29,312 nucleotides of DNA from CASQEL01 sp036655975 (lineage in GTDB: Bacteria; Desulfobacterota; Desulfovibrionia; Desulfovibrionales; Desulfovibrionaceae): positions 1 to 29,312 of the forward strand of contig JAVVPD010000020.1 of NCBI GenBank assembly GCA_036655975.1, written 5' to 3'. Positions 6,934 to 15,675 of this stretch are shown piece after piece (the first letter of the stretch is position 1; each line of letters opens with the position of its first letter). The position numbers and the translations under genes were made by a program. Under the pieces are notes generated by a model. That model did no database searches. It worked only from the letters and a program-made list of their open reading frames with translations, and was not told the DNA's origin.

Positions 6934-7842
6934 ATGCAGGATAAGGATCAACAAGGCATTGTCTTTAATGTGCAAAAATTCAGTGTCCATGATGGCAAAG
7001 GCATCCGAACTCTTATTTTTTTGAAGGGTTGCCCTTTGCATTGTGCATGGTGCAGCAATCCTGAATCCCAAAAGCATGCCCCCGAAAAAGCCTTTAACCC
7101 CACCCGTTGTCTCACTGCCGAAGTCTGCGGACTTTGCGTAACAGCCTGCCCCAACGGAGCTATTACCGTAGACAATGGCATGTTGCGGTATGACCGATCC
7201 GCATGCGACGGATGCTTCGCCTGCGTTAGGGCATGCCCTTCAGGCGCGCAAAGTGTGTACGGCGAACAACAAAGCGTGGACACCGTGTTACGGCGCGTGG
7301 AAGAAGACGGCGTATTCTATACCCGTTCGGGCGGTGGTGTAACCCTGAGCGGCGGCGAGGCCCTTGCCCAACCCGAATTTGCCCTCGCCCTCTTGCGGGA
7401 AGCCCGCGCCCGCCGTATCAATACCGTACTAGAAACCTGCGGGTATTATCCTTATGAGCATATTCATGAAGCCTGCAAATATCTTAATTCCCTAATTTTT
7501 GATATAAAAAGTGCCAATTCTGCCAAGCATAAAGAATATACCGGCGTAAACAACGAGCGGATTATTGAGAATTTCAAAAATATTTGTGCTGCCTATCCAG
7601 ATTTACCGATTCTCGTGCGTACCCCCGTCATTCCCGGCTTTAACGACAGCGAAAAAGACATCCGGGCCATTCTAGATATTATTCCCCAGCGTAAGAACAT
7701 TCGCTACGAATTACTGGCCTATCACCGCATGGGACAACCCAAATACGCGTATATCGGGCGTACATATCCCTATGAGGGGGTCAGTATAGACGACACACTG
7801 ATGCAACACCTGACTGCCTTGGCGGCACAAGCGCGGGCCTAA
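6934..7842 (+). CDS. islB: Glycyl radical enzyme activase (isethionate sulfite-lyase activating enzyme)
   Basis: This 302-residue radical SAM protein reductively cleaves S-adenosylmethionine and abstracts hydrogen from the IslA glycine. The radical SAM cluster motif is C33-x3-C37-x2-C40. A ferredoxin-like insert with two further 4Fe-4S motifs follows (C59, C65, C68, C72 and C91, C94, C97, C101), as in activases of the larger glycyl radical enzymes. A GGVTLSGGEA segment (134-143) is the SAM-binding glycine motif. Start ATG 6934 is preceded by AAGGA at 6921-6925; an upstream in-frame start at 6898 would lie inside the hairpin. The gene is 65 bp behind islA and co-oriented, so its partner is clear. 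Confidence 0.9.
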   Translation: MQDKDQQGIVFNVQKFSVHDGKGIRTLIFLKGCPLHCAWCSNPESQKHAPEKAFNPTRCLTAEVCGLCVTACPNGAITVDNGMLRYDRSACDGCFACVRACPSGAQSVYGEQQSVDTVLRRVEEDGVFYTRSGGGVTLSGGEALAQPEFALALLREARARRINTVLETCGYYPYEHIHEACKYLNSLIFDIKSANSAKHKEYTGVNNERIIENFKNICAAYPDLPILVRTPVIPGFNDSEKDIRAILDIIPQRKNIRYELLAYHRMGQPKYAYIGRTYPYEGVSIDDTLMQHLTALAAQARA

Positions 7843-7914
7843 ACGCGCGCGTTCACCACCAATCCGCTAAGCCCAAGCATTCGGTACGCGATGCGGTTAC
7901 GGTGCGTTCAAGGC

Positions 7915-7943
7915 TTTTCATATGCCCGCTTTTAGGGTATAAC
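7915..7943 (+). promoter_or_regulatory. Candidate sigma-70 promoter of the activator gene
   Basis: TTTTCA (7915-7920) and TATAAC (7938-7943) are separated by 17 bp. The predicted start falls at about 7950-7952, on or next to the ATG at 7952, so the transcript would have almost no leader. This allows activator synthesis independent of the sigma-54 operon promoter. Confidence 0.4.
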
Positions 7944-7951
7944 TTCTTTCC

Positions 7952-9328
7952 ATGACAGACGAATTCTTGGCCCAATTCTGTGACGCCTTCAGAGACGCCA
8001 TTTCTATTTCCGACAGACATGGCGCTATTGTGCTTGTGAATAAAAAACATGCCGAATTGACGGGCATTCCTAAAGAACAGATGATCGGACAATTCGTACT
8101 GGACATGGTGCGCGGCAGTATTTTTGATATCGTGCTCAACCCGGAAGTGGTGCAAACCAAGCAAAGCGTTACTCGGGTGCAAAATATTTCCAATGGTAAA
8201 CAATTGGTACTTGAAGGACATCCGGTGTTCGATGCCAAGGGTGATGTGGACTATGTGGTCACGTTCATCCGCGATGTAACCACTCTGGCAGAGTTGCGCG
8301 CCCAGATAACCACCCAAAAAGAATTGCTCGAAACCTTTCGCAGCCTCAACAACACTTTTCCTGACAATACGCCCAAATATCCGCGCGTGGTCAACAGCGC
8401 CTCCATGCGCGCCCTCTATACAGAAATCGCCGCCATTGCCGAAACAGACGCTACAGTCCTCCTGTTGGGCGAAACAGGCGTGGGCAAAGATGTGGTTGCC
8501 CGCCGCCTGCACAGCATGAGCCCCCGAGCTGAAAAACCTTTTATTAAAATAGATTGCGGCAGTATACCTGAAAATCTTATCGAAACAGAATTGTTTGGCT
8601 ATGCCGCCGGAAGCTTTTCCGGAGCCAACAAACACGGTAAGGCCGGACTTATCGAAGCCGCCTCCATGGGAACCCTCTTTTTGGACGAAATAGGTGAATT
8701 GCCCATGAGCATGCAATCGCGACTGCTGCGGGTGCTGCAAGACTGGGAAATTCTGCGGGTAGGCTCCACCACCCCCAAACACATCGATGTGCGCGTGGTG
8801 GCCGCCACCAACAAAGACCTCGAATCCGCTGTTGCTAAAGGGCAGTTCCGCAGTGACCTTTACTATCGTTTAAAGGTTGCCGTGCTGCACATTCCCTCAC
8901 TACACCGCAGACAAGCGGATATTCTGCCTCTGGCCCACGCCTTTCTGGGGTATTACTGCGATAAATATCATAAAAATATCATGTTATCCGAAGATGCGGA
9001 GCATAGTCTCTTAGCCCATCACTGGCCAGGCAATGTGCGTGAGCTAGAAAATCTGATTCAAGGGCTGGTCGTCACCACAACCAAGCACACCCTCACCAGC
9101 GCAGACCTGCCCTTTGCTCCCGCCCACAAACGCCCCCCCGAAAAAGCCCCGGCAGAACTGGGAGCTTTGAAACTTGACGGGCGTTCCTACAAGGATATAA
9201 TGAAAGACTTGGAACGTATGGTTATTTCCACCGCTATGCACCGCTATGGCAGCATAAGTGAGGTTGCCAAGCACTTTCAAGTGGACCGCAGTACCATATT
9301 TCGTAAAGTCAAAGAACTCGAAAGCTGA
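7952..9328 (+). CDS. PAS-containing sigma-54-dependent activator, Fis family (probable isl regulator)
   Basis: This 458-residue enhancer-binding protein has a PAS sensor (about 5-115), a short linker helix, an AAA+ sigma-54 activation domain (about 145-370) and a Fis-type helix-turn-helix (about 430-455). Walker A is GETGVGKD (173-180), Walker B TLFLDE (241-246), and FRSDLYYRL (299-307) holds the arginine-finger region. The sigma-54-contacting loop reads GSFSGA (220-225) instead of GAFTGA. No Shine-Dalgarno sequence precedes ATG 7952 and an in-frame stop lies at 7940, so this start is forced. Position behind islAB and the sigma-54 promoter ahead of islA make it the likely activator of that operon; the PAS domain would sense the inducer, unidentified here. 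Confidence 0.88.
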   Translation: MTDEFLAQFCDAFRDAISISDRHGAIVLVNKKHAELTGIPKEQMIGQFVLDMVRGSIFDIVLNPEVVQTKQSVTRVQNISNGKQLVLEGHPVFDAKGDVDYVVTFIRDVTTLAELRAQITTQKELLETFRSLNNTFPDNTPKYPRVVNSASMRALYTEIAAIAETDATVLLLGETGVGKDVVARRLHSMSPRAEKPFIKIDCGSIPENLIETELFGYAAGSFSGANKHGKAGLIEAASMGTLFLDEIGELPMSMQSRLLRVLQDWEILRVGSTTPKHIDVRVVAATNKDLESAVAKGQFRSDLYYRLKVAVLHIPSLHRRQADILPLAHAFLGYYCDKYHKNIMLSEDAEHSLLAHHWPGNVRELENLIQGLVVTTTKHTLTSADLPFAPAHKRPPEKAPAELGALKLDGRSYKDIMKDLERMVISTAMHRYGSISEVAKHFQVDRSTIFRKVKELES

Positions 9329-9361
9329 TCCAGCACAAGCCCCACGAATAGGACTCCTCCC

Positions 9362-10354
9362 ATGAGCGAAGCTATCTACCGCCTTGAAGAAACAGTTGCC
9401 GATGAAAAATGGGACGCCTTTGTCCAAAAATCTCCCAGTGGCACCCTCTATTCACTGGCAGACTACATGACCGCCACGCGTCAGCCCGTGCGCCTGTTCT
9501 GGTGTGTACGCGGCACAGAAAAACGCGCCGCCGTATGTGTCACCGAAAGCGCGGACGGGCAAAACGCCGTCCTGCACGATTTTCTTGTCTACAATGGCCT
9601 TATGTTCGCTCCACGCGCCAATAAACAAAACCGTTCGCAAATTATTTCAGAACATTTTGAAATCGCCACGGATGTCGCCGCCGCCCTGTCCGCCCGTTAT
9701 CCACAATTAGAACTGGCCCTTGCCCCCCAAGTGGACGATATCCGCCCCTTCTTGTGGCATAATTACGGCACCAGCCCCCAGTATAGCCCTGATGTGCGCT
9801 ATACCGCGTATGCCGATCTTCAGGGCTTTGCCGAAGCCAAAACCCCCGAAGAAGTCCCCCTGTTTGCCGAAATTTCCTACGCCCGCCGCCAAGAAGTACG
9901 CAAAGCCATCAAGGCCGAAGTTCACACTGTTGAAGACGATAATGCCCTCGCCCTGGCCGACTTCTACGCTCTGACCATGCGCCGTCAAGATATCAGCATT
10001 GACCCCGAAGTTCATGAAGCTTTGCGCTTTCTCGCTGAAAGCCTGTTACAAAAAAAGCTCGCCCGCCTGTTCATCACCCGCACCGCCGAAGGCGAAGCCG
10101 CCGCTGTGGCCCTGTTCGGCTGGGATGCCAAAAGAGCCTATTATCTCTTTGGCGCAGGGGATCCCCAGTACCGTAATACCCCTTGCGGTACTGCCGTACT
10201 TTGGGACGGCTTCAAAGCCCTTGCCCTTGCTGGGCATACCCAAGTGGATCTTGAAGGCGTTAACAGCCCCAAACGCGGTTGGTTCAAAATGAGCTTCGGG
10301 CCTGAACTCGTGCCCTATTATCAGCTTACCAAAATAGGGGAAGAAAAAGCATAA
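9362..10354 (+). CDS. GNAT/FemAB-like acyltransferase
   Basis: The 330-residue soluble protein looks like the GNAT-fold FemAB/CelD-type group. An N-terminal segment (DEKWDAFVQKSPSGTLYSL) resembles the W-x-x-F-x-x-x-S-x-G-x-x-x-x entry of these proteins. A second half contains YARRQEVRKAIKA, a segment AEGEAAAVALFGWDAKRAYYLFGAGD, and a terminal DLEGVNSPKRGWFKMSFG. Members transfer acyl or aminoacyl groups; the substrate is unknown here. Start ATG 9362 follows AGGA at 9349-9352. It lies 33 bp behind the sigma-54 activator gene and may be read with it. It ends 14 bp from the end of convergent prmA with no visible terminator. Confidence 0.65.
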   Translation: MSEAIYRLEETVADEKWDAFVQKSPSGTLYSLADYMTATRQPVRLFWCVRGTEKRAAVCVTESADGQNAVLHDFLVYNGLMFAPRANKQNRSQIISEHFEIATDVAAALSARYPQLELALAPQVDDIRPFLWHNYGTSPQYSPDVRYTAYADLQGFAEAKTPEEVPLFAEISYARRQEVRKAIKAEVHTVEDDNALALADFYALTMRRQDISIDPEVHEALRFLAESLLQKKLARLFITRTAEGEAAAVALFGWDAKRAYYLFGAGDPQYRNTPCGTAVLWDGFKALALAGHTQVDLEGVNSPKRGWFKMSFGPELVPYYQLTKIGEEKA

Positions 10355-10368
10355 CATGCTGCACTGGC

Positions 10369-11223
10369 TTACACTTCTTTCCACACCAACACGGCCCAAT
10401 CGCCATCAATGATGCGATAAGCAGGCGGAAGCCCAAGAGCTGTATAGGCATCTTCAACACCTTGGGCCTGCACCTCAAGAATACCGGAGAGCACAAGACA
10501 AGCTTTGGGGCGCAACAGCGCGTGGATGTGCGGAGCCAGCTCCTTAAGCGGAGCGGCAAGAATATTAGCAACGAGCAGGTCAAAAGTGCGGTCGTGAACG
10601 GCTTCAGTGCTTCCAAGAAGAATTTCAAAGGTTTGAACAGTGTTGAGGGCCACATTTTCTTGGGCATTTTCAACGGCAAGCAGGTCGATATCCGTGCCGA
10701 CACCGTGCAAACCGTGCAGGCAGCAGCCAATGCCCAGAATGCCCGACCCTGTGCCAAGATCAAGAAATTCCATCCCCGCTTGCAAGCGCTGACTGTCCAG
10801 CAAGTCAGAAATTACGCGCAGACACAGGGCGGTTGTCGCGTGATGCCCAGTACCGAAGGCAGATTTAGGCTCAATAATAATAGGTGTACGCCCTTCTAGG
10901 GGCGTAGTTTCGCGTAGCCAAGGGGGCAGCACCAAAAAACGCTTCCCGCAGGCCACAGGGGTAAAAAATTCACGCCACGCCTTTGTCCAGTCTTGATTGG
11001 CCACCGCTGTTTTTTCGATAAGCAGATGGGGAATGCGGGCTTGCAAAGTCGTAACCAGCGAATCCACAAACACAGCATTGTCACAGTGGACAGAAAAACG
11101 GGTTTCGCCGGTGGCGAGACTTTGTTCCTGCCATCCAAAGGGCACATGCAGTGCCAGCATGCCGGTAACGCGTTCAACCTGATCTTCCGTAGCCATAATA
11201 TCTATTTTTATGAGGGTGTTCAT
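10369..11223 (-). CDS. prmA: Ribosomal protein L11 methyltransferase
   Basis: This 284-residue SAM-dependent methyltransferase trimethylates ribosomal protein L11. The N-terminal ferredoxin-like substrate domain precedes a D-W-T-K-A-W segment (78-83). The family signature PKSAFGTGHHATT (119-131) follows, then the SAM loop LDLGTGSGIL (154-163) and VANIL (218-222), the PrmA version of the catalytic NPP-like loop. Length is close to the usual 290. The first ATG (11223) is kept because TLIKIDI gives the expected first strand; an internal ATG ten codons later would remove it. It is divergent from the YcaO-TPR gene. Confidence 0.93.
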   Translation of the reverse strand: MNTLIKIDIMATEDQVERVTGMLALHVPFGWQEQSLATGETRFSVHCDNAVFVDSLVTTLQARIPHLLIEKTAVANQDWTKAWREFFTPVACGKRFLVLPPWLRETTPLEGRTPIIIEPKSAFGTGHHATTALCLRVISDLLDSQRLQAGMEFLDLGTGSGILGIGCCLHGLHGVGTDIDLLAVENAQENVALNTVQTFEILLGSTEAVHDRTFDLLVANILAAPLKELAPHIHALLRPKACLVLSGILEVQAQGVEDAYTALGLPPAYRIIDGDWAVLVWKEV

Positions 11224-11386
11224 ACGCCAGAACTATACGTGGCCTTTCGTGCTGTCAAGAGGGGATTATACTTGCAGCTGCGGGCGCAATAAGGCATAAA
11301 AGCGCGTATACAAACTTCTACGGCTGCCTCCATATCCCCCATGATGACAGAATGCGCGCATTTTACCCAGCACCTCCTGTCACCTT

Positions 11387-11417
11387 TTGGAGACACGACA
11401 ACATAAACTCGTATACT
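11387..11417 (+). promoter_or_regulatory. Candidate promoter of the YcaO-TPR gene
   Basis: TTGGAG (11387-11392) and TATACT (11412-11417) lie 19 bp apart, about 30 bp before the ATG at 11446. The spacing is long, so this is only a weak assignment. Nothing else was recognised in the 222 bp between prmA and this gene. Confidence 0.3.
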
Positions 11418-11445
11418 ATTTACACTATTCATAGTTGGAGTGTGC

Positions 11446-13176
11446 ATGATCCGCCTTTCTTCCTGCCCCAAAAAACACCGTGTTGAACTCGACAAAGCCA
11501 CGTCTCCCGCCGAAACAGTAGCGCGTGTGCGCGAAAAATTGCAACATCTGCCCTTGGATATTCTGGCGACAACCAAACGTATTGATGTTGGCCGTCTGAA
11601 TATTCCCGTCTACGTAAGTCTTTGTGGTTCGGACGCGCGCAAAATCATGCCCACCCGCAAGCAAATGGGAAAAGGGGCAAGCCCACAACAAGCCGAGGCT
11701 TCAGCCTTGATGGAATTGATGGAACGCTATGCCTTTTTCACGTTTTGGGAACGCCTACCGCACTTGCCACAGGTCGTGAAAGCCACGTGGAGCGAAGCGG
11801 AAGCGCGATTCGGGTCGGCGCTGATCCCCGTGGAGGAACTTTTGCTTTCCGTGAACGACAGCCTAAGCCCCACCGCAGCCCGTGAATTGCTGGACTGTGT
11901 GCGCTGGCAATTTCTCCCGCTCACCTGTTTGAACACCATGCAGGACCTATGGGTACCCCTGAACTGGTTCAAAAAATTAGGCGAATTCAACGGCACTTCC
12001 GCCGGCAACACCGAGGAAGAATCCTTGTTGCAAGGAGTGTGCGAAATTATCGAGCGCCATGCCTGTTGCCTGATTGATCGGGAGCAACGTGTGGTGCCGA
12101 CCATTGATCCCGCGTCCATCGACAACGCAATTTTACAAAACTTGCTGACCGCCTTTGCCAAACAAGGAGTACAGCTCATTCTCAAAGATTTTTCGTGCCA
12201 AATGCCGGTACCCACCGTTGCCGCACTGGCGTGGGATCCGGCTACCTTTCCCGCCCAATCAGAAATTGTGTACACTGCGGGCACAGCTTCATCTCCGATA
12301 AAGGCCGCCATCCGCGCCGTGACAGAAGTAGCGCAATTAGCAGGTGATTTTTGCACTTCTGCCTGCTACGAAGCTTCCGGCTTACAAAAATTTCAAACTC
12401 TGGATCAAGCCAGCTGGCTGCTGCAAGGGCCGCTTGTTTCCATAGATACCTTGCCCAGCGTGGAGTCTGCGGATATTTTGGAAGAGCTTACCGCTCTTGT
12501 GCAGCACTTAGCCGCACAAGACAGGCGGGTATACGCCCTCTCCACCATGCACCCAGATGTGCAAGTTAACACCCACTATTGCATTATTCCCGGCACGGCC
12601 TTCCGAGAAAGGGATATAAACCAAAGTCTTGGTTTATTCATCGGTCGAATCCTCACCGAAGAAGGCACCGCAGACGAAATCAATACAGGAATGAAACTCC
12701 TCGAAAAATATTATCCAAAGGGCCATTTCATTCCTTTTTTTCAGGGGATGCTGGCCCTGCGTTCGGAAGATCTTCCCTTGGCGCAGCACTTTTTCACCCT
12801 AGCAGAAACCCTACAGCCCGAGGCGGATTCCCAAGCTTTAACCGCCTTTTATGTGGCCTATACCGCAACGCTCATGGGCGATTGGCAGGCGGCGCTTCCT
12901 CCCTTGGACAGAGCCGTGCAATTGTGCCCGGACATGAAAGAATACTGGAATTTACGGGGTGTGGCCCACTTCAAAACTCAAAATTACGTGGCTGCTGCCC
13001 ATAACTTTGAATGTGTGCTCAAAATAGACAAAGGCTCGGTGATGGATATTGCAAATTTGGGCCTATGCCACAAATTTATGAACCAGCCCGAAAAAGCACG
13101 CGTCTATTTGCAGACGGCGCTAGAGCTTGATCCTAACCTAGAATTTGCCAAAAGCCACTTACAAGAACTGGCATAA
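11446..13176 (+). CDS. YcaO-domain protein with C-terminal TPR repeats
   Basis: The 576-residue protein has an N-terminal YcaO domain (about 1-390). ATP-binding elements are visible: KQMGKGASPQQAEASALMELMERY (72-95), with E90, E93 and R94, and SAGNTEEE with a later EIIERH (185-205). YcaO enzymes activate backbone amides with ATP, for azoline or thioamide formation; E. coli YcaO assists RimO methylthiolation of ribosomal protein S12 and has about the same length and a helical C-terminus. The C-terminus here (about 405-576) is TPR-like, ending in ALELDPNLEFAKSHL. GGAG (11437-11440) supports ATG 11446. No precursor peptide or azoline partner gene is near. Adjacency to prmA hints at ribosome modification, but this is inference. 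Confidence 0.8.
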   Translation: MIRLSSCPKKHRVELDKATSPAETVARVREKLQHLPLDILATTKRIDVGRLNIPVYVSLCGSDARKIMPTRKQMGKGASPQQAEASALMELMERYAFFTFWERLPHLPQVVKATWSEAEARFGSALIPVEELLLSVNDSLSPTAARELLDCVRWQFLPLTCLNTMQDLWVPLNWFKKLGEFNGTSAGNTEEESLLQGVCEIIERHACCLIDREQRVVPTIDPASIDNAILQNLLTAFAKQGVQLILKDFSCQMPVPTVAALAWDPATFPAQSEIVYTAGTASSPIKAAIRAVTEVAQLAGDFCTSACYEASGLQKFQTLDQASWLLQGPLVSIDTLPSVESADILEELTALVQHLAAQDRRVYALSTMHPDVQVNTHYCIIPGTAFRERDINQSLGLFIGRILTEEGTADEINTGMKLLEKYYPKGHFIPFFQGMLALRSEDLPLAQHFFTLAETLQPEADSQALTAFYVAYTATLMGDWQAALPPLDRAVQLCPDMKEYWNLRGVAHFKTQNYVAAAHNFECVLKIDKGSVMDIANLGLCHKFMNQPEKARVYLQTALELDPNLEFAKSHLQELA

Positions 13177-13196
13177 ATATATATTAAAACAATATA

Positions 13197-14624
13197 TTAC
13201 ATCAAAAAAACGGTTGCCAGGCCTAAAAAGATAAAAAAGCCCGCGCCGTCCGTGATAGCGGTCAAAAAAATACTGGAGGCCTGTGCAGGGTCGCGCTTGA
13301 GCCAGCGCAAAATCAACGGGATAGAGCCGCCAAAAATAGCCCCCAGCATCATGTCACACAACAGCGCACCGCCCATCACCACAGCCAAATAAAAATTGCT
13401 CGTGAACCACCACGCGCCAAGGCAGGCCGCCACGCCCATGACACTGCCCGTGCAAAAACCGATTTTACCTTCGCGCAGCACCGCCAGCCACGATTTTTTC
13501 TGATCAAAGCGTTCGGTAGCAAGCTGGCGAATCATCACCGCCAAGGCTTGCTGCCCTGTATTGCCCGCTTGATTTGCCACCATGGGCATAAGCACAGCCA
13601 GCACGGCCATGTGGGCGATGGAGCCTTCAAACATATACACAACGGATGCGGACAGCGCGGAATTGAACAGATTTATCATCAACCACGGCAAACGTAGGCG
13701 CACGGACTCAAGCCACGGGGTATCCACACTTTCGTCAGGGTCAGCCCCCACCATGCCCAGCATGTCCGCGCTGGCTTCGTCGTGAATAATATCCATAATA
13801 TCGTCATAGGTAACCACTCCCATGAGATGCCCCTGATAGTCCACCACGGGAATTGCCATAAAGTTATAGTGCGAAAGCGTGGCGGCAACCTCCCCCTTGG
13901 GAGTATCAAAAGGCACACTGATCACATTCTGCTTACCAAGCGTATCTTTGATGAGCGTTCCCGGTTTGGACAACATCAAGTCGCGCAAGGATAAGACCCC
14001 CACAAGCACATCCGTGCTGCTGACCACATAGGCATAATAGGGGTTTTCCTTGTCTTCCATTTCTTGGCGGATCTGCATAATGGCTTCGTCCACCGACAGG
14101 CTCTGATCCAGCAGAATGATTTCTGTATTCATGACCCCGGCGGCAGAGTCAGAATCAAAGGCCAACAAGTGGCGTAATTCTTCAGAATCTTCTTTTTCCA
14201 ACTTTCCCAGCAACACATCACGGTGATCCTGAGTCAATTCGTCCAAAACGTCCGCCGCGTCATCAGGGGACATTTCAGCAATAATTTGGGCGGCTACGTC
14301 GGGGTCAAGGTTTTCCAAAACGTCAACCGCAACGCTTTCATCCAATTCTGCCAAGGCTTCAGCGGCATCTCCTGCAGACAGATGCCGCAACACGCACACC
14401 TGTTTTTCAAGAGAAAGATTTTCAATATGATCCGCCATGTCAGCGGGGTGGGAAAAGTCGTTGCCGTCTTCAACGCTATCGCGGCATTCTAGGGGCAGGC
14501 CATCGGAAACGTCTTCCGCTGCGAAAGGCTCGACAAGCGGTGCATTCAAGTCGTGTTCCGATGATGAAACAGCCTTTTCTGCGGGGGCATCCCCGTTTTT
14601 TTTATCTTGAGAAAAAGTCGTCAT
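13197..14624 (-). CDS. mgtE: Magnesium transporter MgtE
   Basis: This 475-residue inner-membrane Mg2+ channel/transporter has an acidic N-terminal region, an MgtE_N helical domain (about 60-165, with repeats of the LDP.VAAQIIAEMSPDDAADVL type), a CBS pair (about 165-290) and five C-terminal membrane helices (about 310-475). The last helix begins TDGAGFFIFLGLATV, retaining the pore aspartate (D459). ATG 14624 is preferred because AAGGA stands 8 bases upstream; the next upstream start (14648) has no such site. It converges on the YcaO gene with a 20-bp AT-rich gap and diverges from nadC. No M-box riboswitch was seen in the 172-bp upstream region. Confidence 0.93.
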   Translation of the reverse strand: MTTFSQDKKNGDAPAEKAVSSSEHDLNAPLVEPFAAEDVSDGLPLECRDSVEDGNDFSHPADMADHIENLSLEKQVCVLRHLSAGDAAEALAELDESVAVDVLENLDPDVAAQIIAEMSPDDAADVLDELTQDHRDVLLGKLEKEDSEELRHLLAFDSDSAAGVMNTEIILLDQSLSVDEAIMQIRQEMEDKENPYYAYVVSSTDVLVGVLSLRDLMLSKPGTLIKDTLGKQNVISVPFDTPKGEVAATLSHYNFMAIPVVDYQGHLMGVVTYDDIMDIIHDEASADMLGMVGADPDESVDTPWLESVRLRLPWLMINLFNSALSASVVYMFEGSIAHMAVLAVLMPMVANQAGNTGQQALAVMIRQLATERFDQKKSWLAVLREGKIGFCTGSVMGVAACLGAWWFTSNFYLAVVMGGALLCDMMLGAIFGGSIPLILRWLKRDPAQASSIFLTAITDGAGFFIFLGLATVFLM

Positions 14625-14689
14625 AGGGAAAGTCCTTACCGTAAGCATGTGAACAAAATCCCATACGCCGTACTTTTGTCAACACTCGC

Positions 14690-14719
14690 TTGACGAAACA
14701 TGCTTGGGAAACCTATCAA
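14690..14719 (+). promoter_or_regulatory. Candidate promoter of the nadCAB operon
   Basis: TTGACG (14690-14695) and TATCAA (14714-14719) are 18 bp apart, about 78 bp ahead of the chosen nadC start. It is a weak -10 box; no NAD-responsive operator was recognised. Confidence 0.35.
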
Positions 14720-14796
14720 TAGGGAAGCGGTTTTTGCACACGGCATCTGTCCGCAACCAGCACTGTAGTATCACCCTGAGCCCCAAGGGACAAGAC

Positions 14797-15672
14797 ATGC
14801 AAGCCCCACTTTTTGACAAATATTTCACGCCACAAGGCCTTAAATTTATTGACACTGCTATTTGTTTAGCCTTAGATGAAGACGGCGCGGAACTCACATC
14901 GCAAGCGGTTTTTTCCCCTCATCACCCCTTGCGCGCCTGTATTCTTGCCAAACAGGAAACTCTAGTGGTGGGATTACCGCTGATTGCCCGCATTCTGCAC
15001 ATTCACGGGCAGGGCGGTGAGCTTGCCCTGCTGGTGGATGAAGGGAGTATGGTAAACGCTGGCACAGAAGTAGCCCTCCTGCGCGGCCCCGCCCCTACCT
15101 TGCTAAAAATCGAGCGTATCGCCCTGAATTTTATTTGCCACCTCTCCGGCATCGCCAACTTAACCCGCCAATACGTGCATCAGCTTGAAGGTACGGGGGT
15201 AGCCCTTCTGGACACCCGCAAAACCCTCCCCGGCTTGCGCTGGCCCGAAAAATACGCCGTGTGCCTTGGCGGTGGGCGCAACCATAGGCGCAATCTTGAA
15301 GAAATGCTCATGCTTAAAGATAACCACATCGACGCAGCCGGCTCCATACACGCAGCCGTTTTACGCTTACGCACCCGCTATGGGGCCAACTGCCCCCCCA
15401 TTGAAGTGGAATGCCGCACCTGCAACGATGTACGCGAAGCCGTGGCCTGCACCGTAGATCGCGTTATGATGGATAATATGGATATTCCCCAACTCAGCGC
15501 TGCTTTGGCTCTTGTACCTGCGAATATTGAGGCAGAAATCAGCGGCGGGGTGACCCTTGAAAATATCCGCCAATTGGCCCACATCGGCCCGCGCCGCGCA
15601 AACTTTATTTCCGTGGGGCGTTTGACCCATTCCGCCATTGCTGCGGATTTCAGCATGAATATAAAGGACTGA
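14797..15672 (+). CDS. nadC: Quinolinate phosphoribosyltransferase
   Basis: This 291-residue enzyme converts quinolinate and PRPP to nicotinate mononucleotide, the last step of the de novo branch encoded here. Signature motifs are DTRKTLPGLR (139-148), KYAV followed by GGGRNHRRNL (152-167), LKDNH (173-177), DNM (226-228) and SGGV (249-252). An open frame extends back to 14704, but AAGGGA (14785-14790) six bases before ATG 14797 and the family length both support the later start. nadA follows after 3 bp. Confidence 0.95.
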   Translation: MQAPLFDKYFTPQGLKFIDTAICLALDEDGAELTSQAVFSPHHPLRACILAKQETLVVGLPLIARILHIHGQGGELALLVDEGSMVNAGTEVALLRGPAPTLLKIERIALNFICHLSGIANLTRQYVHQLEGTGVALLDTRKTLPGLRWPEKYAVCLGGGRNHRRNLEEMLMLKDNHIDAAGSIHAAVLRLRTRYGANCPPIEVECRTCNDVREAVACTVDRVMMDNMDIPQLSAALALVPANIEAEISGGVTLENIRQLAHIGPRRANFISVGRLTHSAIAADFSMNIKD

Positions 15673-15675
15673 GTG

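Noticed and set aside
13177..13196. Terminator between the YcaO gene and mgtE
   Set aside because: Only 20 bp of AT-rich sequence with a weak AATATAT repeat and no GC-rich stem.
14704..14796. Longer nadC N-terminus
   Set aside because: The added 31 residues overlap the likely promoter and lack homology; a good ribosome site precedes ATG 14797.
14625..14796. M-box or NAD-type riboswitch between mgtE and nadC
   Set aside because: The 172-bp region shows no multi-stem conserved leader and must hold two divergent promoters.
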